Assembly: GCA_016801885.1 (NCBI GenBank)
Contig: JAFBJY010000359.1
Coordinates: forward strand, 124,001 to 188,000
DNA from: Toxotes chatareus
Taxonomy: Eukaryota > Chordata > Actinopteri > Toxotidae
Reading direction: 5' to 3'
Length of the DNA: 64,000 nt
Below the pieces are notes generated by a model. It had not been told where the DNA came from and made no database searches. It saw only the letters and a program-made list of their open reading frames with translations. Shown in pieces: positions 45,741-56,775 of the stretch (its first letter is position 1; each line of letters starts with the position of its first letter). The position numbers and the translations under genes were made by a program.

Positions 45741-46104
45741 AGTGGTTGATTGTGTGCTTATCATTCATGGACGATATTGAGGTTTTTTTTTTTTTTTTTT
45801 TTAATGCTGATCATGACTGTGAGATATTCTCATGGTTGCTCAACTTCTTAACTTTGTTTTGGTGTGATGCACTGTAGTTTATGTTAAAGGAAAGGATTTC
45901 TAGGAAGTCTGTACTGTCTGCAACAAGATCCTTTCTAAAGAAATTCTAATGGAAATGATGGAGTTGGACGTCACAGCACAAAGTGGAGAGTTCTGTGTGT
46001 AATTTTAGGACGTTCCATCAATGTACTGTAGGTCAGGTCTGTGATGTATGATGATACTTGATGGAGGACTTCAAAGCAGCTGTTTGGATTTCAGCATCAG
46101 GTAT

Positions 46105-46146
<42 letters not shown>

Positions 46147-47285
46147 CATCTTGAGGAAAAGAAGGATGAAGGAAAAGTTCTCACTGCAGCAGCTGTAGAA
46201 TTTTATTATTATGAGCACAATTACACCACAAGAACCAGTTTGACTCTGTCATTTCCAGGCTCTGTGTTTCCAGTTCACCATTCACCACACAATGATGTAC
46301 TTTGTTTCTTCATGATGACTCTTGAAAGTTTTTGAAGAGAGAGAGAAAAATTTCTTCTGTCATTTTTCCTTTTTTCTCACAAAACTCGTTTTAAAGATTT
46401 TCATGATTCAAAGAAAAACACATTTTCTTGGTGGTCGGAGAAAATGAGGAACTGTTCCATCATTTATCCAGAAGTTTCTATAGTAATGTGATCATTATTC
46501 TGTGTCTGTGACAGGAGGAGTTCAGTGAATTGATGTGACCCGTCTGTGCTCTTTCACTGCTCATTTTAATGAAGTATATATTCCCTCTCTGTATTATGAT
46601 ATTGGATTGTAACTCAGCTTTACCACAACACTGTCATTGTACACCTGTATGTTTTGTTCACCGTGTTGATCCATCTGTCTTCCTGTATTCATTCTCTCAC
46701 TCCCTCGCTCACTACAACCACTAAATACACTAAACTGTAGTAAACTGTGGAAAAGCAAATCCATTATGTGTGAAACATAATGTGGCTGGATGATGTTCAG
46801 AGGAAACAGATTTTCTGAATAAATGAGGTAATGAAGTTTATTAACAGCAGTGGAGGTGGGAGACTGGGGTTTGTATCCAGAGTCCACTCTGTGGTTAGGT
46901 TTGGTATTTACAGCTATTTAACAATACACACAAGCTAACTTGCATATGGCCTAATACAAATGTCCCACACACACATTTCATCAGAGAGACCAGCTCTCAG
47001 AAATAAGTCCAGCAGTGGAGACAGTCCAACAGGCTCCACATGTTTCTGCACTACTCTACTACTGTGCTGAGAGGAGACTGTACTGAAGCTGTCAGCTGTA
47101 CCATCAGCCTCTGAGGCTGCTCTGCTCTCTGTGTCACACACTGCTACTGTACATGAAGACTGCTGTCAGCTCGGCTCAGCTCCACTCATCACTAACTTCA
47201 TTTAGAGCAAACAGAGCTCTGCTGTAACAGGAAGCAGCAGAAAGTCAGAGGCTTCGCCGTGAGGAGCGCAGACCTCTCTGTCATG
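45741..47285. other. No recognised gene; microsatellites
   Basis: T-run at about 45783-45802 and (TG)n at about 46106-46144. At 45960-46015 a short stretch resembles the end of exon 2 of the 38962 gene (GTCACAGCACAAAGTGGAGAG), suggesting a duplicated gene remnant. Confidence 0.45.
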
Positions 47286-47522
47286 TCAGGTGTTTTCAGG
47301 AAGGGACGTCACTTCACAGACCTTCACAACTCGAGTCAGCATCAGACGGACACTCGCACAATAAACATCCACGGTAGCTGGAATTTCCCTCTCAGCTCCG
47401 GTGTTTCCTAGTGGAAAACGCCAGGACATGAAATGAAAAGAGTAAAACGATCCTTTGCCTTGAAATCCAAAGAGGAAAGCGACGGCGGGGATCCACACGG
47501 TGTGTATCCAGAAGTAAAGCAT
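47286..47522 (-). CDS. Candidate signal-peptide ORF (possible first exon)
   Basis: 78 codons starting at ATG in a good context (GACACCATGC). The first 22 residues, MLYFWIHTVWIPAVAFLFGF, are hydrophobic like a signal peptide. The rest has no recognised family, and no clear splice donor was found. It may be the leader of a secreted or surface protein, or a chance frame. Confidence 0.25.
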   Translation of the reverse strand: MLYFWIHTVWIPAVAFLFGFQGKGSFYSFHFMSWRFPLGNTGAEREIPATVDVYCASVRLMLTRVVKVCEVTSLPENT

Positions 47523-48904
47523 GGTGTCCTTTAATCAGCTGCAAAAGCTCCGTGTCCAGCGGTTCATTTCCAGAAGAGAAAGCGCTGCAGATGAAGCCGA
47601 GCGGAGGAAGAAATCCCAGTGTGAACGCTGCTGATGAACACAAGAGCTGGAGACTCTGTCGCTGCTTCTTCTGCTGCTTTCACACGGACATTAGCGACCC
47701 CTACCGGAACTTTTATCAAGAGAGGAAGAGACTGTGTCTGTGTGTCCTCTGTCTCTGTCCCTGCCTCTGTGTTATATGTCAGAGTTCAAAGTGAAGACAG
47801 TCTAGTTGTGTGCAAACAAGCGAGACAGCAGGTTTATTCCACTTAGTTCTGTCAGAGCCACTGAAGCTGTTTCTTTACTTTTTATTCTTCCCTCGAGCTG
47901 CAGTGAGAACATCTACAGAAGAAACATTATTATTATTATTTACTGTCCAACACAGTGAAGTGTAAATGATGGACATTTACTCAACACAACTTTTTATTTC
48001 CACTGTCACAGGATAGAAAGGACAAAGAACTTCACAGATACAAAAGTGCACATTTGTCCACCTGCTGTTTCCATAATGTCTCTTTCCTAATTTTAGGCTC
48101 AGAAGAAGAAGGAAGAAAACTGTTTTCATTATAACATGCCAGCAGCAAGAGAAGCAAAGCAAAGGTTAGATGGAATCCCATCACAGCAATATGATGGTGT
48201 GTGTGTGTGTCTTTATATTTTTAGGTTTCTTCAAAGTCTAGAAACAGACTTTAACCTGAGAAACCTCCTCTGTCAGAACATGTCCTCCGCATTGTATTTT
48301 CTCCTTAGAGAGAAAATTCAGATTCATTTTACAGAGTTCAGTCCACTCATGTCCACTGCTGAGTTCAAAGCTCCTGACCTCTAAGAGCCTTGTTTCATAA
48401 TTCATTTCCAGCCCACAGTGTTTCTGTCCTCCAGCAAACCTTTGGATGTCAGTGTGTCAAGCTAATGTTGGTGAATCTGAGGCTGTGTTGACTGAGAGAA
48501 GAAGCTGTGAGATCTTTTAGACCCTGAGGACTCACTCTGGACTGATTTGATAGATGCTCCACAAATAAAAGTGCTTCTCCACTCAACTAACTACTACTCC
48601 TCATAGGGACTGTCTGCAGGAACTGAAGCTGCTTTTGGTCAAAGAGATATTCATGTATTCACTGTTCACTCAGGACCATTCAGCTGGGTTGGTGAATTCA
48701 GCACCAAGGACAGCAGCAGCTTCAGAGTCCTTCTCACCTCACTATGGCAGCAGAGAAGCAGCTAAAGGAGACGCAGCAGCCACAGATTTGTTCCATGCTG
48801 CTTACACACTAATTGTTCTCACACTTGTAGGAACTAATTACTTCACTTTTTTTTCTTGTAATTAATGTGACTGACTCTCAGAGACTAACAGAACATTTAC
48901 CTCC
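47523..48904. other. No recognised feature
   Basis: No supportable gene. Scattered short frames only. Confidence 0.35.
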
Positions 48905-49072
48905 AAGCAGCAGTTACTCCATCAGTATAGAGTCTCATTATTCAGTCGTGTAACAGGACGGAGTCAGACACACTCAGCAGCAGAGGACAGTGGAATCATC
49001 TTCCCTGATCCATCCTGTCTGTCTCATCCACATCCTGTAAGACTTTCTGCTTGTCAATAATCCAACCATCAT
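48905..49072 (-). repeat. Inverted copy of the repeat at 6.84 kb
   Basis: The reverse complement of this stretch matches 6840-7005 with few differences (ATTATTGACAAGC...GACTGAATAATGAGACTC). Confidence 0.7.
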
Positions 49073-49460
49073 AAATGACTGGCCCAGTGTGACCTGGGCC
49101 TGGCCTCAGGCAGATGATGACATGACATGACTTGTTCCAAGTTCCGAGCATATGAGGAAGTGGCATCACATGACGTGTGAGGGAGGCGGCGCACCCACTT
49201 GTCCCACATTGTCCTGATGGCAGCTAGCTTGGGCAGACACACAAAACTCACACACACACTAACAGGCCCAGACAGGTGGAGGAAAGAGTGAAGGTACACA
49301 GGACCTGCAGTTTCCACAGGGTCCTGGGTCCAGTGGACCCAAACATCCTGTATGTAATATAAATGTGTCGGGGAGGTGTATAGTGTGTGGAAAAAATCAT
49401 TTTTCTTTTGATAAAAAATGAAAACGGGTCCCACAGACCTGAACACCATACAAGGGTTAA
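49073..49460 (-). mobile_element. Possible piggyBac-like terminal fragment
   Basis: The minus strand starts at TTAA (49457-49460) followed by CCCTTGTATGGTGTTCAGG and GGGACCC, a terminus style common in piggyBac-type elements with TTAA targets. Only this end is evident, and no transposase motif is seen. Confidence 0.35.
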
Positions 49461-49989
49461 AGAAACATCTACAGGTCAGCTGATTTACTTTCTAGAAACA
49501 TTGTTCCTCAGTGTAATCGAAGCGTCATTCAGAGAGGATTTCATTTTCTTCTTTTACTTCAAAAGTCATTTTGGGAGGTGTAGGGGTGTAATGTGGGGCA
49601 CACAATGCTCCAGTGCCCCCAGAGTATAAAATACAGAGTATTCTCGTAAGCACGAGAAGCCTTGCAGGAACATCTGAAAAATCACCAAAAGTACATCATA
49701 TTATACACAAGGGTCGCACCCATCTCAAGGACACCTCTGGGCATGATTGGGCATGTCCTTTTTTCCCCTTTGTTTAATTGATGCGTTTCTACTGGTGTCA
49801 AATCTTATGTCAAATCTATCTTTTTTCCTAGAATTTGACAGGCTTTATCTCTGTTGGTGTCTTTGCTTATCTCATGTGTACCGTGATTGTCCATTTCAAC
49901 CACACTTCAATCACACTTTGTTTTTAATGGAATCTGAATTTCTTTTGACAGTTTTAAAAAAAAAACAACTTTTAAGGCTACCTTAAAAT

Positions 49990-51385
49990 TATCCACCATA
50001 GTACCAGTGGCAAAGAAACCAGTTGTCTCGTGCCTGAATGACTACCGCCCCGTCTCACTAACACCGATTGTGATGAAGTGATTTGAATGACTCGTCAAAC
50101 CACACATCACAGCCAGCCTCCTTGCATCATTCGACCCCCTCCAGTTTGCATACCGTCCCAACCGTTCCACAGAGGATGCAATATCCACCACCCTGCACTC
50201 AGTTGTCACTCATTTGGACCACAAAAACACCTCGCGCCAGAATCCTGCACACTGATTTCAGCTCAGCGTTTAACACCATCATCCCACCCCGCCACATGTC
50301 TCTGGATCCAGGACTTCCTGACCGAGAGACCACAGTCTGTTCGGGTGGGAAAAACATCTCAAACCCATAACACTGAGCACTGGTTCTCCCCAAGGGTGTG
50401 TACTCAGTCCACTACTGTTTACACTGCTGACACACGACTGTGCAGCCAGAAATGAGGGGAACCTGATCACAAAGTTTGCAGATGACACCACAGTGGTGGG
50501 TAGATCACCTGGTGGACTGGTGCAGACTGAATAACCTGGTGCTGAACGTGGATAAGACCAAGGAAATGATCATCGACTTCCGGCGGACTCAGCCTGAGCA
50601 CGCTCCCCTCAGCATCAGGGGCCACCCCGTGGAGAGTGTAGAGAACATCAGATTCCTAGGAGTGCAGATCTCACAGGACCTGTGCTGGAAGAAGAACACC
50701 TCAGCGATAACAAAGCGGGCCCAGCAGAGACTGCACTTCCTGAGGAGGCTGAAAAAAGCCTCTCTCCCCACCTGCATCCTCAGCACCTTTTACAGAGGTG
50801 TGGTGGAGAACGTCCTGACATACTCCATGTCCACTTGGTACTCCAGCTGCAGTATGGCGGACAGGAAAGCCTTACAGAGGATAGTTAGGGGGGCAGAGAA
50901 GATTATTGGAGTTTCGCTCCCCTTTGTCCAAGATCTCTTCTAGAGCCGCTGCATAGTGCCTGTGCATAGTTAAGGACTCCTCACACCCTCTCCATGGATT
51001 TTTTGAACTGCTACCTTCGGGCAGAACCTCCAGACTCATCAACAGCTTCCTACCACAAGCTGTTAGATTACTGAACAGCTGAATCACCACCAAAGACAGC
51101 TTAAATGGGTGTTTTACCTGGCACTGGCACTTTATGGACAGTTTATGGACATCACAATTTTTGCACAATGGGCGTCTTTCAATATGTTTTGGGCGGGGGG
51201 GGCGGTTGAGTGTGTTTGATTGTGTTTATTTTCTTTCCTTCTCTAGTACTTTTTAGTATTTAGTATTTAGTATTACTATTTTATTTTCTATGTTGACCTT
51301 CACTCTCGTGGTCATTTTGTCTGCACTGCAGTTGTATGTACAGCAAAGTGACAATAAAGCCTGATTTGATTTAATTTGATTTGAA
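49990..51385 (+). mobile_element. Rex1/CR1-like LINE, 5'-truncated
   Basis: RT fragments are in order: LNDYRPVSLTPIVMK-like (about 50030, with a stop), SLLASFDPLQFAYRPNRSTED (about 50118-50180), ILHTDFSSAFNTI, then a 155-codon frame at 50476-50943 with LNVDKTKEMIIDFRR, ENIRFLGVQISQDL and AQQRLHFLRRLKKASL. The 3' UTR ends with GACAATAAAGCCTGATTTGATTT repeats. Several frameshifts; the element is dead. Confidence 0.75.
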
Positions 51386-51616
51386 ATTAACAACAGGCAG
51401 AGTGGGAATGAACTTGTAAAAAATAAAAAGCAGCAGCTGTATTGTAAAGTGGAAGTTAGGCTGCACTATGAAAAACACAACAACCAGGGTGATAACGTGG
51501 AAAACATCACAAGGGAAAGGACTGTCAGAAATATGTGATACAGTGTGAAAATGAAAATGACGAATGACAACATCAGCAGTAAAAGTACACAAGTATTATC
51601 AGCAGCCAGAGGATTT
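51386..51616. other. No recognised feature
   Basis: Short spacer between two LINE fragments. Confidence 0.4.
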
Positions 51617-52150
51617 AATTCAATTCAATTCAATTTTATTTATATAGCGCCTTCCACAATCAAAATTGTCTCAAAGCGCTTTACAGAGACCCAGAGCCTG
51701 ACCCCAGAGCAAGCACTTCAGGCGACAGAGGCAAGAAAAAACTCCCTTTTAACAGGAAGAAACTTTGAGCAGAACCTGGATCATATGGGGGACCCTCCTG
51801 CTGATGGCCGGGCTGGGTGAAAGGAGGAAAAGGAGGAAGACAGGACAGCTAGGAATGGAGGAGAGGGGGAGAAAGACATGCAGCATAATACAAACAGGGT
51901 TGGCACTGGACAATGTTAGAGGGCCAGCATTCAGATTACAGTTAGTGAACAGTTAGTGGATACTGTGTGCTCAGCAGATTACAGTTATGATAGGAAACAG
52001 AGCACAGAAGCAAAAAACTGTCATGACTGGTAATTATTTACATTACAGTCTGCAAAGAATATTAATCCAACATGTATCTGTAGCAGAGTGGAACATTAAA
52101 CATAGTAACGTGTTAGAAATGGATCATTGTAGGCAATAAACAGGCTGCTG
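51617..52150 (-). mobile_element. L2-type LINE 3' UTR, reverse
   Basis: It begins ATTCAATTCAATTCAATTTT and extends through AGCAGAACCTGGATC and CATTACAGTCTGCAAAG, matching the reverse complement of the L2 copy A 3' UTR (about 24600-25113). Confidence 0.85.
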
Positions 52151-52161
52151 TTTATCATTTT

Positions 52162-52256
52162 TGGGCTTGGTTGAGAGATTGAACCCACGACCCTCCGATC
52201 TCAGGCTGATCCAAAGTCCAAAGGCGCACTCTTAACTTGCTGCGCCACAGATGCCC
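52162..52256 (-). pseudogene. tRNA-derived sequence (SINE head or tRNA pseudogene)
   Basis: The minus strand carries an A-box-like TGGCGCAGCAAGTTAAGAG and a B-box-like GGTCGTGGGTTCAATCT, but the acceptor and T stems pair poorly and no clear anticodon arm forms. It lies just beyond the terminator of the tRNA-Gly gene. Confidence 0.5.
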
Positions 52257-52260
52257 CCCC

Positions 52261-52264
52261 AAAA
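52261..52264 (-). terminator. Pol III terminator of tRNA-Gly
   Basis: TTTT on the minus strand, seven bases after the tRNA end. Confidence 0.6.
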
Positions 52265-52270
52265 GCATGT

Positions 52271-52341
52271 TGCATTGGCCGGGAATCGAACCCGGGCCTC
52301 CCGCGTGGCAGGCGAGAATTCTACCACTGAACCACCAATGC
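52271..52341 (-). tRNA. tRNA-Gly (anticodon GCC)
   Basis: The sequence starts GCATTGGTGGTTCAGTGGTA and ends GGTTCGATTCCCGGCCAATGCA. It folds into a full cloverleaf: a 7-bp acceptor stem, A box, anticodon loop CTGCCAC with GCC at 52307-52309, a variable region, and the B box GGTTCGATTCC. It is indistinguishable by eye from the vertebrate consensus, so it is probably functional. Confidence 0.95.
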
Positions 52342-52485
52342 AAGCTTATTGTCTAATCTCATGCCTCCAAGGGAGATTGTGACCTGATCGCAGCACCTTA
52401 GACTGTTCGGCCATCCTGATTTACTACTTCAGTAAAAGTCCAGGTAGGATTAGGCTCTTGGCCTTGGCGCTGACGTATGCAGGTG

Positions 52486-52508
52486 GTCGCTATGGAGACC
52501 CTATAAAT
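52486..52508 (+). promoter_or_regulatory. X-box-like motif and TATA box
   Basis: GTCGCTATGGAGAC (52486-52499) resembles the RFX-binding X-box palindrome, and CTATAAAT follows at 52501-52508. A TGACGTA CRE-like element lies just upstream (52471-52477). The spacing suits transcription starting around 52530-52540. Confidence 0.5.
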
Positions 52509-52534
52509 TCAAAAGACTCGTTCCTCAACCACCA

Positions 52535-54334
52535 TTTCACTCTGAGACTTTGGAGGAGAAAGATTTCAGTCGACGATTTCTGCTAAAGCGAGTAAGCTAG
52601 CTTCTAAAAAACGACGCAGCCCGACTTCAGATCAACCAAGTAACATTCACACATTTCACAGAAAAGTGAGAATATAAGGAGTTAAATATGATTTAAATGA
52701 CTTTTTTCAACCCGTTTTTCTCGACGCCTCGACTGAATTTAGTGAGGCGTTGAAAGTTCCAGAGCTTCAGAGACTGACTTTAATGCAGCGTCCATTTTGT
52801 GCAGTAACATATTTAATATAAAACATTAAAGTCTTTGGTTGGACTGAAATGTTCAGACAGAAGTAACCCTGCCCAGCTGTCAACCTGCTGCTGCTTTTAA
52901 AGCAAACACATTCAGTGTTAGCTTGTTTAAACTTCTTAGGGAAAATTAAATCATGCATATTACACAGGTTTGCATTCATCCTCCACCTTCAGTAAATTGC
53001 TGCTTTTAAAGATACAGTAGTTTTCACTTTGAGCTGGACATTTTTCTGCAGATGAACCCACATTCATTATTTTATTGGCCAGTGTATAAGTCATCACTTT
53101 TTATGTTGTTGTTGTTTCTGTACTGTGAAGTTTTAATGTGATATTACAGCAATGAATAAAGAAATAAGCAGATAAATTAGGAAAGGAAAGAGGAAAAAAG
53201 GGACATTTCCACACAGAGTAGAAAAATGTTTTTCTAATGAAGGGAAACATCAGTGAGCTCAGCAGGTTGAAGGGAGTAACACATTTATTGTTGAGTGTTG
53301 AGTCACACATAGTTGTGTTGAGTTAAGCAGAGCCCCATCCTAAACTCTGTTAATGCTTCCAGATGTGTGATCTGCCTTCTCACCTCTGTGACCACAGCTA
53401 CTGGAGGAGAGAGTCCACCAGGAGCCAGATGAGCACCAGCACCAACAGGGTAACACTCCTTTCTTTTACAGTCTGGGCAAAAAATGTGGATCCTGTTAGA
53501 TTTGTTATGAGCTTGTGCTGATTTGAAATCTGATTTTCAACATTATCTTTAGTTTAAGTGCTTTAATAGCTAATGTTTTGATGAGGGTAATTGTCATTAA
53601 CCTCAGTGATTCCACTGGTTACATATTATAAAATGTTCATGTAAGATTGAAGGGAAACCAACACTCACGAGCACATGTGGCATAAAACTGTAAATGGTTT
53701 TATGATTAGTTGAAAAACACAAAATAATTATTAATCATCAACCCATCAAGTTCTACACTGATACAATCACACAGTTATGACCCTCAAGAAAAGACAAAGA
53801 CGTTGTGGACAATGGACTTGTTTTGCTGGTGTACATTATTTTCCTTTTGATTTTAAATTTGTTTCTAGTTTGATTTTAATTCAGAACAAATGGTCACTAC
53901 TGAAGGTGAACTGTGAGGGATTCATGGAAAAATAGATTTTTCCTATATTACTATACATACAGAGTTTATTTGCATTTAGTTTGAAGGGAGTCAGTGGAGA
54001 TATTAGATAGTAAAACGTTACAGACTGGCGATGCCTCCCACCCCCAGGATTGACATCCTGTCAGTTTAACTTGGTCCTGTCCAGTGTTGCCATGGCGCCT
54101 CTGCTCTTTTTCCTCAGAGCTTTGTGTTGAATCCACTGATGTTACAGCAGCAGTCTGAGAGGACTTTAAGGGAACTAGTTTGATCTGGTCCTTGACTTTC
54201 TCTCTGTGTCCATCTCTGCAACAGGCTGCTGTACGCAGGAGGAGACCGAGGGAGCAGGAGACCAGCTCCAGAGTCCCAGCCCCCAGCCCTCCACCTCTGC
54301 TCCACAGGCTATACCGGACAGTGTCCAGCAGGAG
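52535..54334 (+). CDS. Candidate spliced gene, 5' exons only
   Basis: Downstream of the X-box/TATA promoter, a first non-coding exon could end at GCGA|GTAAGC (52591). Exon 2 (53398-53449) has an ACCACAG acceptor, an ATG at 53429 and a donor after AACAGG. Exon 3 (54225-54334) has a CTGCAACAG acceptor and the donor GAG|GTCAGT. Joined, they stay open from the ATG: MSTSTNR, then a basic, Ser/Pro-rich stretch. A second frame of exon 3 is also open (QEETEGAGDQLQSPS), so the reading frame is not settled. No later exon is evident before the transposon at 55862. No family recognised. Confidence 0.35.
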
Positions 54335-55861
54335 GTCAGTGCTCTAATAGATAAGTGTTGGTTTTCACCTGCTTCCTGTCTTTGTGTTGGTCAGAAGCAT
54401 TTTATCCTGGCTCAGTGGTCACCACACACATTTGTCCCACTCTACTGCAGCAGTCTAAAGGGTGTAGCTGATCCAGTGTGACCTTCCTTCTCCTCCACTC
54501 TCTGTCTCTGTAAAATGATCCAGCCCAGAGTCCTCCCACAGCCTGTGGCCCACGTTCAGCAGGATCACATCATGCACTTGTCCCTCTGGCCCGTCCCCCA
54601 GCCTGGTGCTCACTGTCCCTCTGCTTTTGATGCACTGGAGTTTTTCATGTCCATGTCATGTTTATTTTCTTCTGCACTTTCCTAGAAGAAAAAGAAGAAA
54701 AATTGCATGTTAGTAAATTTAGCTTTAGTAAGTTTCAACTATTTTTAGTATTTAGACAAGTTTTTACTCTTTTTAGTATATAGAAAAGTTTCTGCTCTTT
54801 TTAATGTGTAAGATTAGTTTAACTGTTTGTAGTATTTAGATAAGTTTGAACCCTCAATAGTATTTAATAGCACCTTCTTTAAAACCTATTAAAAGAGAAA
54901 AAGGTTTCCAACTCAGTCCTTCAAACTTTCATTTTCTTCTACAGTCAAAAAAAGGAAAGCTTTGAAACTAGTTTCATTTGTGAAGAGGAGCAATGAGGAG
55001 TTCAGGCTTCCTGGAGCAGAAGTAGGAAATGTGTTGCTATATTTGATTGTGTGTGAGAATTTAGTAGTTGAAGTCTAACCTGTGTTAGGCAGTCAAACAA
55101 AGGAAAAAATGAATTAGCCTTACTATGTATATAGGTTTAGTACATCTTAGTACTTAGTCCAGTATTAAGCTCAGTATTCCAAATTGGCATAACTTCCATC
55201 ACAGAGGTAAAAGGCTTTAGGAGGGTCTACAGACAATATTCCACCCCAACATCCACAGTTCATATGTCAGTATAATGACAGAAAATACCAATCAAAAGTA
55301 CAATGGGTTTTTTTGATGATTTTTTTGTTTTTTCTGACCCTACTTTTTAGTTTATTTAGTAATTTTTTGTTTGATAAATTTCTCATTTTCCTTTAACACC
55401 CTTGAGGCCCTTTTAGGGCTTTTCAGTTGTATTTTTTGCTCTCATTTTGGCAGTTTTTATGCTGAGATGATGATATTTGACAAAGGTATTAATTTTTTTT
55501 ATGAATTTTGAAATTTCAGCATAACACTGAAAAAAACATTTTGCACTGTCTAGACAAAATACTCACTTTAAGGATCATGGAGCCCTTTTAGGTCACATTT
55601 ACTACCATTAAAATCACTTTTTTAAATTCTACTGCCACTGCAATCCAGAAATGTGAATCCTGTAATTTCCTCTGTAACCCTGTCATTCAGAGATTCAGAT
55701 CACCACCATATCCACCATTTCCCCATATTTGCAGAGAGGCATTGTGGGACATAATTACCTTATTTGAACTGATAGGATGTAACAGTGGCTGTAGGCCAGT
55801 GGAATAAATTATTTCAACTAAAACTATTTTGGGTGTGTTCTATGGATGTCAGAGTCTGGTG
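54335..55861. other. No recognised gene
   Basis: AT-rich, with short repeats of 'tttttagtattta' type near 54720-54870. Nothing supportable. Confidence 0.4.
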
Positions 55862-55975
55862 CACTGAAAAAACAAACTTGTAGGATTTACTTGATTTAAT
55901 CTTTGTAACAATTTGCACTCACATTTTTCAAGTAAATTTAACTACTATAATGTTGGGTAAAATGTACTTCCCATT

Positions 55976-56167
55976 AGCAGGTAAAATTTACTTAAAAAAA
56001 GGGAAGATTTTTGAAAAAATTAAGTAAATGTTACATTTAAGCAAGTAAAATGTACTTAAAAATAAGGGAAGATTTTTTTAAAAATCAAGTAAATGTTACA
56101 TTTAGCAAGTAAAATTTACTTAAAAAGGGAAGATTTGTGAAAAAATCTAGTAAATACTACTTTTAAG
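55976..56167. repeat. Subterminal repeats, 3 x 64 bp
   Basis: Units start at 55976, 56040 and 56104. Each has AGCAnGTAAAATnTACTTAAAA, GGGAAGATTT and (in units 1 and 2) CAAGTAAATG- or TAAGTAAATG-type ends. The AAGTAAAATTTACTT core is a near palindrome. Related AAGTAAAT half sites continue to about 56260. Confidence 0.75.
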
Positions 56168-56775
56168 TACGAAAACAGTTTAATAAAAATTAAGTAAAGA
56201 TTATTTCCAATTTTTATAGATGGGATTGTTGTGGTCTTTTAAGTTTTAAGTAAATCCTAAATTATTATTTCATGAACTCATTTGAATTTAATAATTAAAT
56301 TTTAATTGTGTTTTGTTACACATTTTTACTTACTGTAATTAAGTATAAGATGCAAATGTTTAATATAATAATATTAAATTAATAATAATGTTTTAATAAT
56401 AACAAAAATATATATTAATATTTCATTGAATTATGAAAGTACACAAATTACACATATTACAATTAAACTGTTTATTTATAAACAACAGCTTCACCTTCAC
56501 CTGAATACATATACCACAGTGTCAGTTGTATTCTGACAATGTAACGTAGATAACTTGCATAGATAACTATACAAATGACAACGTCATCTCAAACTTGAAC
56601 AGTATGTTCAATATATTCCTTAATGAAAATGTGTGTCACAACAAGGGGCGCGTGGAACTACATAAATGGCCAGTGGCATTAAAAACATTTGAACCACGTA
56701 AAACATATCAAGGAATATAAAAACAAAAAAGGAAAAAAACAAAAACAAAAGACAAACAGCTGTTTGTTGATGAGC

